Below the pieces are notes generated by a model. It had not been told where the DNA came from and did not search any database. It saw nothing but the letters and a program-made list of their open reading frames with translations. A stretch of 64,000 nucleotides of DNA from Bacillota bacterium. Lineage in GTDB: Bacteria; Bacillota; Clostridia; Peptostreptococcales; Anaerovoracaceae. Shown here in pieces: positions 1 through 7,133 of this stretch (position 1 is its first letter; the number at the start of each line of letters is the position of its first letter). The DNA lies in the NCBI GenBank assembly GCA_019420305.1, contig JAHZHL010000035.1, forward strand, positions 124,001-188,000, given 5' to 3'. The position numbers and the translations under genes are program-made.

Positions 1-970
1 ACTGATAGGTATTATAGTCAAAAATTTTCCGCCCTATATAAAAACTATATTCCCCATGGGGAGCAAAGCACCGTTTGTACTGGAAGATCCCATCATCTTT
101 CCCTGCTCCACCGCCAAGAACAAAGTTTTTCAGTCCTTTTTCTTTTGCCCACTTGATAATCTCATATTTAAGAAAATCATTCGGCCTTAATTCAAAATAT
201 TCTCTATCTGTACCCCCAAGGTAGGAATAGCAGTTGTTTTTACCATAAATAACTAATTCCGTTGAAATAATTTGTTCTTGATAAATAACATAAAAATACA
301 TTACATTGTCTTTCATCTCACTCAAGTTTTTATAAAACTGTCTGCTGAAGTAATAAGCTTCATCTGCGTTAGTCCTATCCATAGTACCATAGTAAATACG
401 CAAAAACTCCTCAATATGCTCATCTGTATTTTCTACAATGATTTGTAGCCCATTCGAATTCGCTCTCTTTACATTTTTTCTTACTTTCTGTTTAAAATCC
501 ATCCAGATCTCATCAAGCGGCATTTCAAGAGAGCGAACCACATTATGTGTACGTGTTTCAATCTCTCCATCATAATGTTTATAGTAATCTGCAAATAACT
601 CAAACCTTACAAATTCACATATATAACACTTTTTTTTGCAATACTCTGCATAAGTTTGATTCAATTTATTCCAGTCAGAAATACTTCCCCAAAATCCGCC
701 ATAGCCATATGGAGTTATAAGATCAAAATACGTTCCTTCTTTAATCTTTCCCGATAGATTCTCATCTAAAGCCACGTCCCTTCGCAACACCACATTAATA
801 GCTTTATCCTTTCCATTTTCATAGAGCAACAGAATTGGAGTTCCATTCTTTGGTGCTTCTCTCATAAAGGCTTTGGAATAATCTGATAGATAGAAAACAT
901 CATAATCCGGAAAGCTTCTTACAATAGAATCCCATTCGGCACAATTCTCAATACTAATTTCTTTTAACAT
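1..970 (-). CDS. FemAB-like / GNAT-fold acyltransferase, 3' end cut by window edge
   Basis: Reads leftwards from an ATG at 968-970 and is still open at base 1, so the C-terminus is missing; about 323 residues are visible. The N-terminal half is unremarkable. The middle contains a basic segment (DFKQKVRKNVKRA) followed by an acetyltransferase-like half with the motifs RIYYGTMDRT and FVLGGGAGKDDG, as in FemAB-like / COG2348 peptidoglycan-bridge or glycan-modifying acyltransferases. It lies 16 bp downstream of the DegT aminotransferase on the same strand, so acylation of an amino sugar made by that enzyme (as in N-acylated 4-amino-4,6-dideoxy sugars) is a reasonable inference. The substrate is unknown. 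Family assignment is by residue pattern only. Confidence 0.7.
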   Translation of the reverse strand, partial: MLKEISIENCAEWDSIVRSFPDYDVFYLSDYSKAFMREAPKNGTPILLLYENGKDKAINVVLRRDVALDENLSGKIKEGTYFDLITPYGYGGFWGSISDWNKLNQTYAEYCKKKCYICEFVRFELFADYYKHYDGEIETRTHNVVRSLEMPLDEIWMDFKQKVRKNVKRANSNGLQIIVENTDEHIEEFLRIYYGTMDRTNADEAYYFSRQFYKNLSEMKDNVMYFYVIYQEQIISTELVIYGKNNCYSYLGGTDREYFELRPNDFLKYEIIKWAKEKGLKNFVLGGGAGKDDGIFQYKRCFAPHGEYSFYIGRKIFDYNTYQ

Positions 971-986
971 ATGTCTACTTTCTACC

Positions 987-2156
987 TCATATTTCTTCCA
1001 TCTTTCCTTCTCCTAAAGATGAAAGTATCAAGTCTGTTACAACCTCCTGCGCCTCTTCCGGCATATTCAAATCACTCGGCAGGCACAGACCTCTGGCGAA
1101 AACATCCCCGCCTACATCGCCGTCTTTATCCCCGGCCGTCACATAATCGCATCCCGCGTAAAAGGGCTGCATGTGCATCGGCTTCCAGACGGGACGGGAC
1201 TCGATGTTGTACTCCTCCAGCTTCAGCCGTATCTTCTCCGGCGTCACCTTCCCGCTTTCCACCAGTTCTTTGTCGATGGTAAAACAGCTGAGCCAGAAAT
1301 TGGGTTCCGAACAATCCAGATAAGGATTCATTTCCACCGGCAAATTTTCAAACGCGGATTTATACCGCTGATAAATTATCTTTTTTCCCTCACGATGTTC
1401 GTTCAGATGTAACATCTGCCCCCGGGCGACCCCGGCAGTCAGATTGCTCATCCGATAATTGTATCCCAGTTCCGAATGCTGGTACCATGGCGCCGGATCT
1501 CTGGCCTGGGTGGACCAGAACCTCGCTTTGGCGATGGCTTCCGCGTCATCGGACAGTAGCATACCTCCGCTGGTGGCGGTGATGATTTTGTTTCCGTTAA
1601 AGGAAATTATATTGTACTTTCCGAACGTTCCGGTCTGCTTGCCCTTATAAACAGCAGAAAGGCTTTCGGCAGCATCTTCAATGAAAACAACACCGTACCG
1701 CGCACAGAGAGCAGCGATTTCATCCAGTCTGGCAGGCGTTCCATATAAATTCGCGACTACCACCGCTTTCGTCTTTCCTTTATATTTTTCCAGCGCGCGT
1801 TCCAGAGCCCTGGGGTCCATATTCCAGGTATCGCGTTCTGAGTCGATAAACACCGGAATCCCCTTCTCGTAGCACACCGGATTTACGGTGGCCGCGAAGG
1901 TCATGTCCGAGCAGAGGACAACATCGCCTTCCTGTACCCCAGCCAGCTTGATCGCGAGGTGCAGAGCCGCGGTTCCCGATGACAAAGCTGCCGCCGCGTC
2001 GCATCCCAGGTAATCGCATGCACTTTTTTCTAATTCATTGATATTTTCGCCCACTGTCGACATCCAGTTGGTATCGAAGGCTTCTTTTACATAATCTCTT
2101 TCTTCCTGATGAATATAGGGACTCGCGAGATACACTCGTTTTTCAAATCGTTTCAA
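987..2156 (-). CDS. DegT/DnrJ/EryC1/StrS-family nucleotide-sugar aminotransferase
   Basis: 389 residues, the usual length of PLP-dependent nucleotide-sugar aminotransferases. Recognisable elements are SSGTAALHLA near residue 59 (phosphate-binding), VFIEDAAES near 156 (Asp that pairs with the PLP ring), and SFNGNKIIT near 184, where the Lys forms the internal aldimine. The start is a TTG at 2156, preceded by AAAAGGA at proper spacing; no in-frame ATG fits better. Such enzymes transfer an amino group from glutamate to a 4-keto-6-deoxy sugar, the product of the 4,6-dehydratase encoded at 3002-5023. The two steps therefore fit one pathway to a 4-amino-4,6-dideoxy sugar for a surface glycan. The precise sugar is not determinable. 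Confidence 0.9.
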   Translation of the reverse strand: MKRFEKRVYLASPYIHQEERDYVKEAFDTNWMSTVGENINELEKSACDYLGCDAAAALSSGTAALHLAIKLAGVQEGDVVLCSDMTFAATVNPVCYEKGIPVFIDSERDTWNMDPRALERALEKYKGKTKAVVVANLYGTPARLDEIAALCARYGVVFIEDAAESLSAVYKGKQTGTFGKYNIISFNGNKIITATSGGMLLSDDAEAIAKARFWSTQARDPAPWYQHSELGYNYRMSNLTAGVARGQMLHLNEHREGKKIIYQRYKSAFENLPVEMNPYLDCSEPNFWLSCFTIDKELVESGKVTPEKIRLKLEEYNIESRPVWKPMHMQPFYAGCDYVTAGDKDGDVGGDVFARGLCLPSDLNMPEEAQEVVTDLILSSLGEGKMEEI

Positions 2157-2186
2157 TTTTGTTTTCCTTTTCTAACTTTATTCTCC

Positions 2187-2693
2187 CTACCGCTTCTCCA
2201 CAATCTCCAGCCCGACCTGCGTCTCCACCGTCCGGCCGAACAGCTCCAGCTCCAGCCAGGCCTTTCGCTTGTGGCGGTCGATTTTTTTAATCAGACCTTC
2301 ATTTCCCTTCAGCGGGCCGGTCTGAATGATGACTTTATCGTCTACAATTATCCCTTTGGATACTCCAACGACCTGCTCTTCCTTTCCGAACTCCCGCAGG
2401 AACGTGACCTCGTCCTCCGTCAGCGGTACGATTTCATCGCCGGTCCCAATCAGCTTTGTCAGCCCGATTACTTTCTTCAATTCAAAATGCAGGTGTTCCT
2501 CATCCTCGCTGACCAGAAAAACATAGCCGGGGAACAGGATTTTTTTCTCCTTGTGCCATTTTCCCTGATACCGCTTCATCTGCTCGTAGCGGGGAATAAA
2601 ACAGCGCTCCAGTACTTCCTCCCGGATCACCTTCTCGCACTGAAGCTGTATTTCCTCTTCCTTTCCTGTCCGAACCTGAATTACATACCACAT
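2187..2693 (-). CDS. loaP: NusG-family processive antiterminator, LoaP type
   Basis: 168 residues. It begins MWYVIQVRTGKEEEI, the typical NGN-domain start of NusG paralogues, with FPGYVFL near residue 53. The C-terminal KOW-like part includes DKVIIQTGPLKGNEGLI. It is too divergent to be housekeeping NusG and sits at the head of a glycan operon, which matches LoaP, the Firmicutes specialised NusG paralogue that lets RNA polymerase read through terminators in long polysaccharide or antibiotic operons. ATG start with AAGGAG 8 bp upstream. The 308-bp leader in front of it is the place to look for the RNA hairpin LoaP proteins use. LoaP rather than another NusG-like subgroup is likely but not proven. 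Confidence 0.85.
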   Translation of the reverse strand: MWYVIQVRTGKEEEIQLQCEKVIREEVLERCFIPRYEQMKRYQGKWHKEKKILFPGYVFLVSEDEEHLHFELKKVIGLTKLIGTGDEIVPLTEDEVTFLREFGKEEQVVGVSKGIIVDDKVIIQTGPLKGNEGLIKKIDRHKRKAWLELELFGRTVETQVGLEIVEKR

Positions 2694-3001
2694 CGTGATA
2701 CTCCTTAGCGTTTAGCAACAATTTCAAAATTCAGCCGCTTGCTTACAAATCTGTTTCTAAAAGAAGCAGCCTCCATGCCACGGCAAGCCCCGGTTCTGTA
2801 AAGAAAGCGCCAACCGGAAGCCGCAAAAAGGGCGCGCTTCGCCACCCCGGCTCCGCTCTTTTCCTGAACGATCATCAGAAAAGCGCGCGTATCCGGGTTA
2901 AAAGCTGCCCTTATGACACTCAACAATCCCAAACGCGGCAAAGCGACGATTTGAGATTGTAAAAGCTTGTTTCTTTATTTGTTTGAGCGGAAAGCCTCTG
3001 T
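2694..3001 (-). promoter_or_regulatory. Leader region between 4,6-dehydratase gene and loaP, with candidate hairpin
   Basis: 308 bp without a gene. The strand transcribed into loaP carries an inverted repeat CCGGTT (2817-2812) / AACCGG (2795-2790) with a 16-nt loop, and further GC-rich segments around 2826-2860. No clear -35/-10 pair is visible, so loaP may be read from the upstream dehydratase transcript. The hairpin is a candidate LoaP-loading or attenuator structure, which is an inference from position only. Confidence 0.35.
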
Positions 3002-5023
3002 TTACAGAATTGCTTCCGCCGGCTGAAATTCTTCGTTGTCCTCGCGATCCAGGTCGCGGAAAGTATTTTGGGTTTTAAGCTGCCGTTCCTTTCTCTGACC
3101 GGAGGTTCCCGTCTTCCCATCTGAAGTTTCCTCCATCCGGTAAGTCGGTACCAGGTTGTGAATCAGTATTTTCACATTGTCGGGATTTTCGTAGACAATC
3201 GCTTCCAGTTCCTCAACCTTTTCCAGGAATCTCCGGGGCAGATGCAGAGGCTGTCCCACAAAGATCAGTTCATTCTTCGTGCGTTTGAGTCCTTCCTCTG
3301 CCATCAGCAGCTCTTCATATAATTTTTCGCCGGGTCTCAGACCCGTATATTCAACACGGATGTCCCCATCCGGAATATGTCCGGAAAGCAGGATCAGGTT
3401 CCGCGCCAGCTCGTCGATTTTTACCGGCTTTCCCATATCCAGGACGAAAATTTCCCCGTTTCCCGCGTAGGCTCCCGCCTGCAGCACCAGAGAAACCGCC
3501 TCCGGAATAGTCATGAAAAACCGGGTAATCTCCGGATGCGTGACCGTCACCGGCCCGCCCGCGGCAATCTGTTTTTTGAACAGCGGGATTACACTGCCGT
3601 TGCTGCCCAGCACGTTTCCGAACCGGACCGCCGTAAAGGAGGTATGGGACTGCCTGTCCATAGCCTGAACAATCATCTCGCACAGCCTCTTGGACGCGCC
3701 CATAATGTTCGTCGGGTTCACCGCCTTATCCGTAGAAATCAGGACAAAACGCGAGACGCCATAGTCGCTGGCCGCTCTGGCCGTTTCATATGTACCGAGG
3801 ACATTGTTTTTAATCGCCTCATTGGGACTCGCCTCCATCAGCGGCACATGCTTGTGCGCCGCGGCGTGGTACACAATATCCGGTCGATAGGTTGCCATGA
3901 CATGGCGGATGCGCCGTCTGTCCCTTACAGAACCGATCAGTACCTTCAAGTTCAGTTCCGGATTATGCCATTTCAGCTCCTGCTGAATGTCATACGCGTT
4001 ATTTTCATAAATGTCGAGCAGAATCAGCTGTTTCGGGCTATACTGCGCGACCTGTCTTGCTAGTTCACTGCCGATGGAGCCGCCGCCTCCTGTGATCAGC
4101 ACCGTTTTTCCTTCCAGATAGCCGCCGACCTCTTGCATGTCGATCAGCACCGGCTCCCTTCCGAGAAGCTCTTCCACCGATACATCCCGCAGCTGGCTCA
4201 GCTTGGCCTTCCCGTTCAGGATCTGGGAAATCCCCGGCAGGATCTTCAGTTCACATCCGGTTTTCTTGCAGATGTCCAGAATTTCCTTTCTCTGCTGTGC
4301 CTTCGCGGACGGCATGGCGACGATAATCTGATCGATTTTATAAGCCTTCACCATCCCGGGGATGTCCTCTCTGTTTCCGACAATGGGGATCTGATTCAGC
4401 ATTCTCCCTTTTTTATTGGGGTTATCATCAATTACGCAGCACGCCTTCGCTTTGCGCGGTTTTGTAACGCTGATTTCCCGGATCAGCATCCTCCCCGCTT
4501 CTCCCGCTCCGACAATCATCACTCTGCTGAGATTCGCTTTTTTCATTTCTATCATGTAACCTTTCCACAGGCGCAGCGCCCGATAGGAAAAGCGCATGCC
4601 TCCCACCGCCAGGAACTGGAGAAAGGAACCTACCACGTAATAACTGATGGGCATCTGCTCAAAAAAGACGCAGGTTCCCGCAATCTGCGCCGCAAGGGCA
4701 GCAAGGGAGGCAATCCCCACACGCCCCAGCTCGTTAAAGCTGACAAATCTCCATACGCTGTGGTAAAGTTTAAAGAACTGAAAAATACAGAGAGTAATAA
4801 TTGTAAAAAATGGCGAAAAATACAGCCATGAAAAAAGATAACTCTGCGGGATCAGGGAAAAATGCAGATCAAACCTGAGCCAGAGCGCGAGTCCGTACGC
4901 CGCGTTGACCGCGATTATATCGTAAAACATCATTAACAAAGCAACTTTCATCCATTTGTGCAGGTGAAACGTTGCTTTTTTTTCGCCTTCATTTGTAATC
5001 GTTTCCTGTGATTTCCTTCTCAT
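3002..5023 (-). CDS. Membrane-anchored nucleotide-sugar 4,6-dehydratase (PglF/WbpM/CapD family)
   Basis: About 673 residues. Four hydrophobic segments occupy the first ~135 residues. Then comes a CoA-binding-like Rossmann domain (VMIVGAGEAGRMLI) and a C-terminal extended SDR domain starting GGGGSIGSELARQ. The catalytic stretch reads STDKAVNPTNIMGASK, with Met where most SDRs have Tyr, as in the large PglF/WbpM enzymes that convert UDP-GlcNAc to the 4-keto-6-deoxy sugar. I place the start at the ATG 5021-5023, because GGGGGG sits 8 bp upstream; the GTG at 5032 lies too close to it. Transcription should start at the promoter at 5090-5117. Product feeds the DegT aminotransferase downstream. Confidence 0.9.
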   Translation of the reverse strand: MRRKSQETITNEGEKKATFHLHKWMKVALLMMFYDIIAVNAAYGLALWLRFDLHFSLIPQSYLFSWLYFSPFFTIITLCIFQFFKLYHSVWRFVSFNELGRVGIASLAALAAQIAGTCVFFEQMPISYYVVGSFLQFLAVGGMRFSYRALRLWKGYMIEMKKANLSRVMIVGAGEAGRMLIREISVTKPRKAKACCVIDDNPNKKGRMLNQIPIVGNREDIPGMVKAYKIDQIIVAMPSAKAQQRKEILDICKKTGCELKILPGISQILNGKAKLSQLRDVSVEELLGREPVLIDMQEVGGYLEGKTVLITGGGGSIGSELARQVAQYSPKQLILLDIYENNAYDIQQELKWHNPELNLKVLIGSVRDRRRIRHVMATYRPDIVYHAAAHKHVPLMEASPNEAIKNNVLGTYETARAASDYGVSRFVLISTDKAVNPTNIMGASKRLCEMIVQAMDRQSHTSFTAVRFGNVLGSNGSVIPLFKKQIAAGGPVTVTHPEITRFFMTIPEAVSLVLQAGAYAGNGEIFVLDMGKPVKIDELARNLILLSGHIPDGDIRVEYTGLRPGEKLYEELLMAEEGLKRTKNELIFVGQPLHLPRRFLEKVEELEAIVYENPDNVKILIHNLVPTYRMEETSDGKTGTSGQRKERQLKTQNTFRDLDREDNEEFQPAEAIL

Positions 5024-5070
5024 AAGTAACACCCCCCTGCAAAATTTTTACCTAGGGCGGGTCGAATAAA

Positions 5071-5117
5071 GTTTAGCATATCTAAACCAATTATACTCCA
5101 GGAATTAGCAAAGTCAA
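5071..5117 (-). promoter_or_regulatory. Promoter P1 of the dehydratase gene with a 17-bp palindromic operator
   Basis: On the minus strand, TTGACT (5117-5112), 16-bp spacer, TATAAT (5095-5090). Two bases further downstream is the imperfect palindrome GTTTAGATATGCTAAAC (5087-5071). The same arrangement, with the same spacings, recurs in front of the small HTH gene at 5465-5511. Confidence 0.8.
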
Positions 5118-5157
5118 CGGAAACGACTCATTTTTTTGACGAAAAAAGGCGAAGTGT

Positions 5158-5196
5158 CACGAATAGACGTCGTAATGTAACGAACAGTCGTCACGG
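5158..5196. repeat. Short direct repeats 21 bp apart upstream of P1
   Basis: ACGAATAGACGTC at 5159-5171 and ACGAACAGTCGTC at 5180-5192 match at 11 of 13 positions and are offset by 21 bp, two helical turns. They lie 42-75 bp upstream of the P1 -35 box. This suits paired binding of a regulator on one DNA face, but nothing identifies the protein. Confidence 0.4.
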
Positions 5197-5215
5197 CTGT
5201 TCTGCAGGCAGCTTC

Positions 5216-5440
5216 CTACTTGCTTCGCTGAAAAAAATAATCAGGGATCACTTCCGGTGAAAGTTTGAGCACGTCTGTAACCAGCAGACTGATTTCCTGC
5301 TGCGTAAACTCTTCCCGGTTGTTCAGCTTCAGCAGATATTTCCGCTCTGAAATTCCCAGAATTTCCGCCACATCTTTTGACGAAAACCCCTTATCATAGA
5401 CAGCTTCTATCAAATTTGAATAATCGAAAAAATATAACAT
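5216..5440 (-). CDS. Small Cro-like DNA-binding protein (DUF739-like)
   Basis: 74 residues. The segment FSSKDVAEILGISERKYLLK forms a helix-turn-helix, and the following NNREEFTQQEISLL resembles DUF739 phage proteins, which end in a 'KLNN..E.tq.Ei' pattern and act as Cro-like or antirepressor-type regulators. ATG start with GAGGAA upstream. It is divergent from the CI-like repressor gene at 5682, the classic layout of a phage lysogeny switch, but no phage structural or integrase genes are present here. Its promoter carries the same operator as the dehydratase gene, so it may repress or activate itself and the glycan locus together. Function is inferred from fold and context. Confidence 0.7.
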   Translation of the reverse strand: MLYFFDYSNLIEAVYDKGFSSKDVAEILGISERKYLLKLNNREEFTQQEISLLVTDVLKLSPEVIPDYFFQRSK

Positions 5441-5464
5441 GGTTCCTCATTTCTTCCATCTGTA

Positions 5465-5511
5465 GTTTAGATATTATAAACCAATTATACTAAAACCGAT
5501 TGGAAAGTCAA
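5465..5511 (-). promoter_or_regulatory. Promoter P2 of the Cro-like gene with matching 17-bp operator
   Basis: On the minus strand, TTGACT (5511-5506), 16-bp spacer, TATAAT (5489-5484), then GTTTATAATATCTAAAC (5481-5465). Spacer length, -10 box, the TGG following it and the operator position are the same as in P1 (5071-5117). Confidence 0.8.
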
Positions 5512-5622
5512 TCACCCCGTAGTTTAATTGCTCTTGGATCGAGCCTTTCTCCTTACGTTATTTTTACTATTTCCGGCAGCCGCGTTCTTCATGTACAAAC
5601 TGTAAAGCTTGCGCCTTAAATA

Positions 5623-5651
5623 TTGATGTTTTTGGGAATTGATATTATAAT
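5623..5651 (+). promoter_or_regulatory. Promoter of the CI-like repressor gene
   Basis: TTGATG at 5623-5628, 17-bp spacer, TATAAT at 5646-5651, followed by GGTGGAGG at 5664-5671 and the GTG start at 5682. The GTTTA-N7-TAAAC operator found in P1 and P2 is not seen here. Confidence 0.65.
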
Positions 5652-5681
5652 GAAAACAGACTGGGTGGAGGATATATAGTA

Positions 5682-6257
5682 GTGGGGAAAACATCATTTT
5701 CAAAGAGACTTCGATTTATTATAGAAGAAAAAAATATACGCCAGGTAGATCTCTGCCAGAAAACCGGGATCGGGAAAAGCGCGATGAGCCAGTATCTTCA
5801 CGGCTCCTTCGAACCAAAGCAGCAAAATCTCCACGCGCTTGCCAAAGCGCTGAATGTCTCCGAAGCCTGGCTCATGGGATACGATGTACCCAGAACCAGA
5901 AAACCCTCGGAGCCGGTATTTCGGGGAAACAGCGATGTCTCTGTCCGGCAGGACGCGAATCCTTTTTTTTCCTTTACAATGCCGGATGACAGCATGATCC
6001 ACGCGCATATCCCGCGAAACGCGGCTGTGGTCATTCAAAGACAGCCTCCTGACGATATCAGTGATGGGCAGATCGTATGTTTTTCGCTGAACGACCGCGA
6101 AACACCTTACCTGCGCTTTTTCTACCGGAATTCCGATACCATGCTTTTCACTCCCGCAAATCCGGACTACTCTCCCATTATCCGCGAAAATACGGATCTT
6201 TCGAATCATACACTGCAAATCTACGGAACCGCGCGACAGATTGTTATTGATTTGTAA
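5682..6257 (+). CDS. CI/LexA-like repressor: XRE helix-turn-helix plus S24-type C-terminal domain
   Basis: 191 residues. N-terminal XRE domain (residues 6-66, with QVDLCQKTGIGKSAMSQYL as recognition region). From ~95 comes an S24/LexA-like dimerisation domain with PDDSM (Ser104) in the position of the autocleavage serine and NPDYSPI as in phage repressors. The expected catalytic Lys (usually V-K-R-x-Y) is replaced: the segment reads YLRFFY (143-148), with no Lys. Self-cleavage may therefore be lost, as in some CI homologues controlled by antirepressors. GTG start chosen because GGTGGAGG lies 10 bp upstream. Divergent from the Cro-like gene. Confidence 0.85.
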   Translation: MGKTSFSKRLRFIIEEKNIRQVDLCQKTGIGKSAMSQYLHGSFEPKQQNLHALAKALNVSEAWLMGYDVPRTRKPSEPVFRGNSDVSVRQDANPFFSFTMPDDSMIHAHIPRNAAVVIQRQPPDDISDGQIVCFSLNDRETPYLRFFYRNSDTMLFTPANPDYSPIIRENTDLSNHTLQIYGTARQIVIDL

Positions 6258-6272
6258 CAACTCCAGGATCCA

Positions 6273-6326
6273 AAAACGGGATATACCGCGCTCCTCCCAA
6301 AGGAGAAACACGGCATATCCCGTTTT
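6273..6326. terminator. Hairpin terminator after the CI-like gene
   Basis: Inverted repeat AAAACGGGATAT (6273-6284) / ATATCCCGTTTT (6315-6326), 16 bp after the repressor stop codon. The right arm ends in TTTT on the + strand. Confidence 0.75.
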
Positions 6327-6375
6327 CGATTATTCTTTATGAAAATTTTTCCTTCAAATAATTTACTGTACAAAA

Positions 6376-6432
6376 AAACAGCCTGCCGGAGGGATGGGAT
6401 GCACCCGGACTCTTCCTCCCGGCGGGCTGTTT
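6376..6432. terminator. Terminator of the NimA-like gene
   Basis: Long stem with arms at 6377-6393 (starting AAACAGCC) and 6416-6432 (ending GGCTGTTT), followed on the minus strand by a run of T. It lies just downstream of the gene at 6445-6915. Confidence 0.8.
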
Positions 6433-6444
6433 GATAACGTTATA

Positions 6445-6915
6445 CTATTCTCCCCGTTTTCCGGTAATATGCTCAATTTCGATTTCGTACACTCTTGCCA
6501 GATGCTTGTTCTCCTCCACATATTCCAGACCGCTTGGAATATAGTCCGGACACAGTTTTCTTATCATCAGCTCGAACACACGCTGTTTGTCCTCCATCGC
6601 TGTAAGTTCTTTAATCTTCCCAAAGGCGATTACACTTTTAAACATCGTGTTTACATCCTCCTGCAGCAATTCCGCCTCCGCTACGACGCAGAAGGATACA
6701 TGGCTGTCATGTTCAAAATTCCGGAGTTTGTGACCCTCTACCGCCGAATGGATATAGATCTTCCCGTCATCATAAATATAATTGATCGGGACTCCATAAG
6801 GGTATCCGTTGGCGCCGATCGTGGAAAGCACCCCATACTCGCCCGCGTCCAGCAGAGCAATGGTTTCCTCTTCCGAAAGCTGCTGTGATTTCAGTCTCAT
6901 TTCGTCAAACATCAT
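6445..6915 (-). CDS. Pyridoxamine 5'-phosphate oxidase-like flavoprotein (NimA family)
   Basis: 156 residues, split-barrel flavin-binding fold. The segment GVLSTIGANGYPYGVPINYIY and the motif IHSAVEGHKLRN are typical of the NimA/Pyridox_oxase_2 group, which includes 5-nitroimidazole reductases and many uncharacterised FMN or F420/heme-binding proteins. It is monocistronic with its own promoter and terminator. The start is the first of two adjacent ATGs, behind AAGGAGGAG. Nitroimidazole reduction is a known activity of some relatives but cannot be claimed here. Confidence 0.8.
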   Translation of the reverse strand: MMFDEMRLKSQQLSEEETIALLDAGEYGVLSTIGANGYPYGVPINYIYDDGKIYIHSAVEGHKLRNFEHDSHVSFCVVAEAELLQEDVNTMFKSVIAFGKIKELTAMEDKQRVFELMIRKLCPDYIPSGLEYVEENKHLARVYEIEIEHITGKRGE

Positions 6916-6968
6916 GTTCTCCTCCTTCTTTTCCCTCGATAGGTTTTTCTTTTTATTCTTATAATGTT

Positions 6969-7000
6969 ATTATACCTCTATTTAGCATTTAAGAAAATGC
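6969..7000 (-). promoter_or_regulatory. Promoter of the NimA-like gene overlapped by a palindrome
   Basis: TATAAT on the minus strand at 6974-6969. At the -35 position, 17 bp upstream, there is only a weak hexamer lying inside the palindrome GCATTT-AAGA-AAATGC (6985-7000). A repressor or activator site over the -35 box is plausible. Confidence 0.45.
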
Positions 7001-7056
7001 CAATTTCAGATGCTTTGCTATGCCAGCAAGGAGGAAAAAACCATGCAAACATACAA

Positions 7057-7088
7057 ATGGATGGCACTTAAAAAATCATGCCATCCAT
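7057..7088 (-). terminator. Hairpin at the end of the pyrimidine operon
   Basis: ATGGATGGCA (7057-7066) / TGCCATCCAT (7079-7088) with a 12-nt loop, 46 bp beyond the aminotransferase stop. The U-tract on the minus strand is imperfect, so termination is likely but not certain. Confidence 0.55.
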
Positions 7089-7133
7089 CTGTTATGCAAG
7101 CGAAAAGGTTTCGGTCCCCGCGGCCTCAAAATC

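Noticed and set aside
5216..6257. Prophage at the CI/Cro-like pair
   Set aside because: No integrase, replication, structural or lysis genes and no att-like repeats are present. Only the regulatory pair remains.
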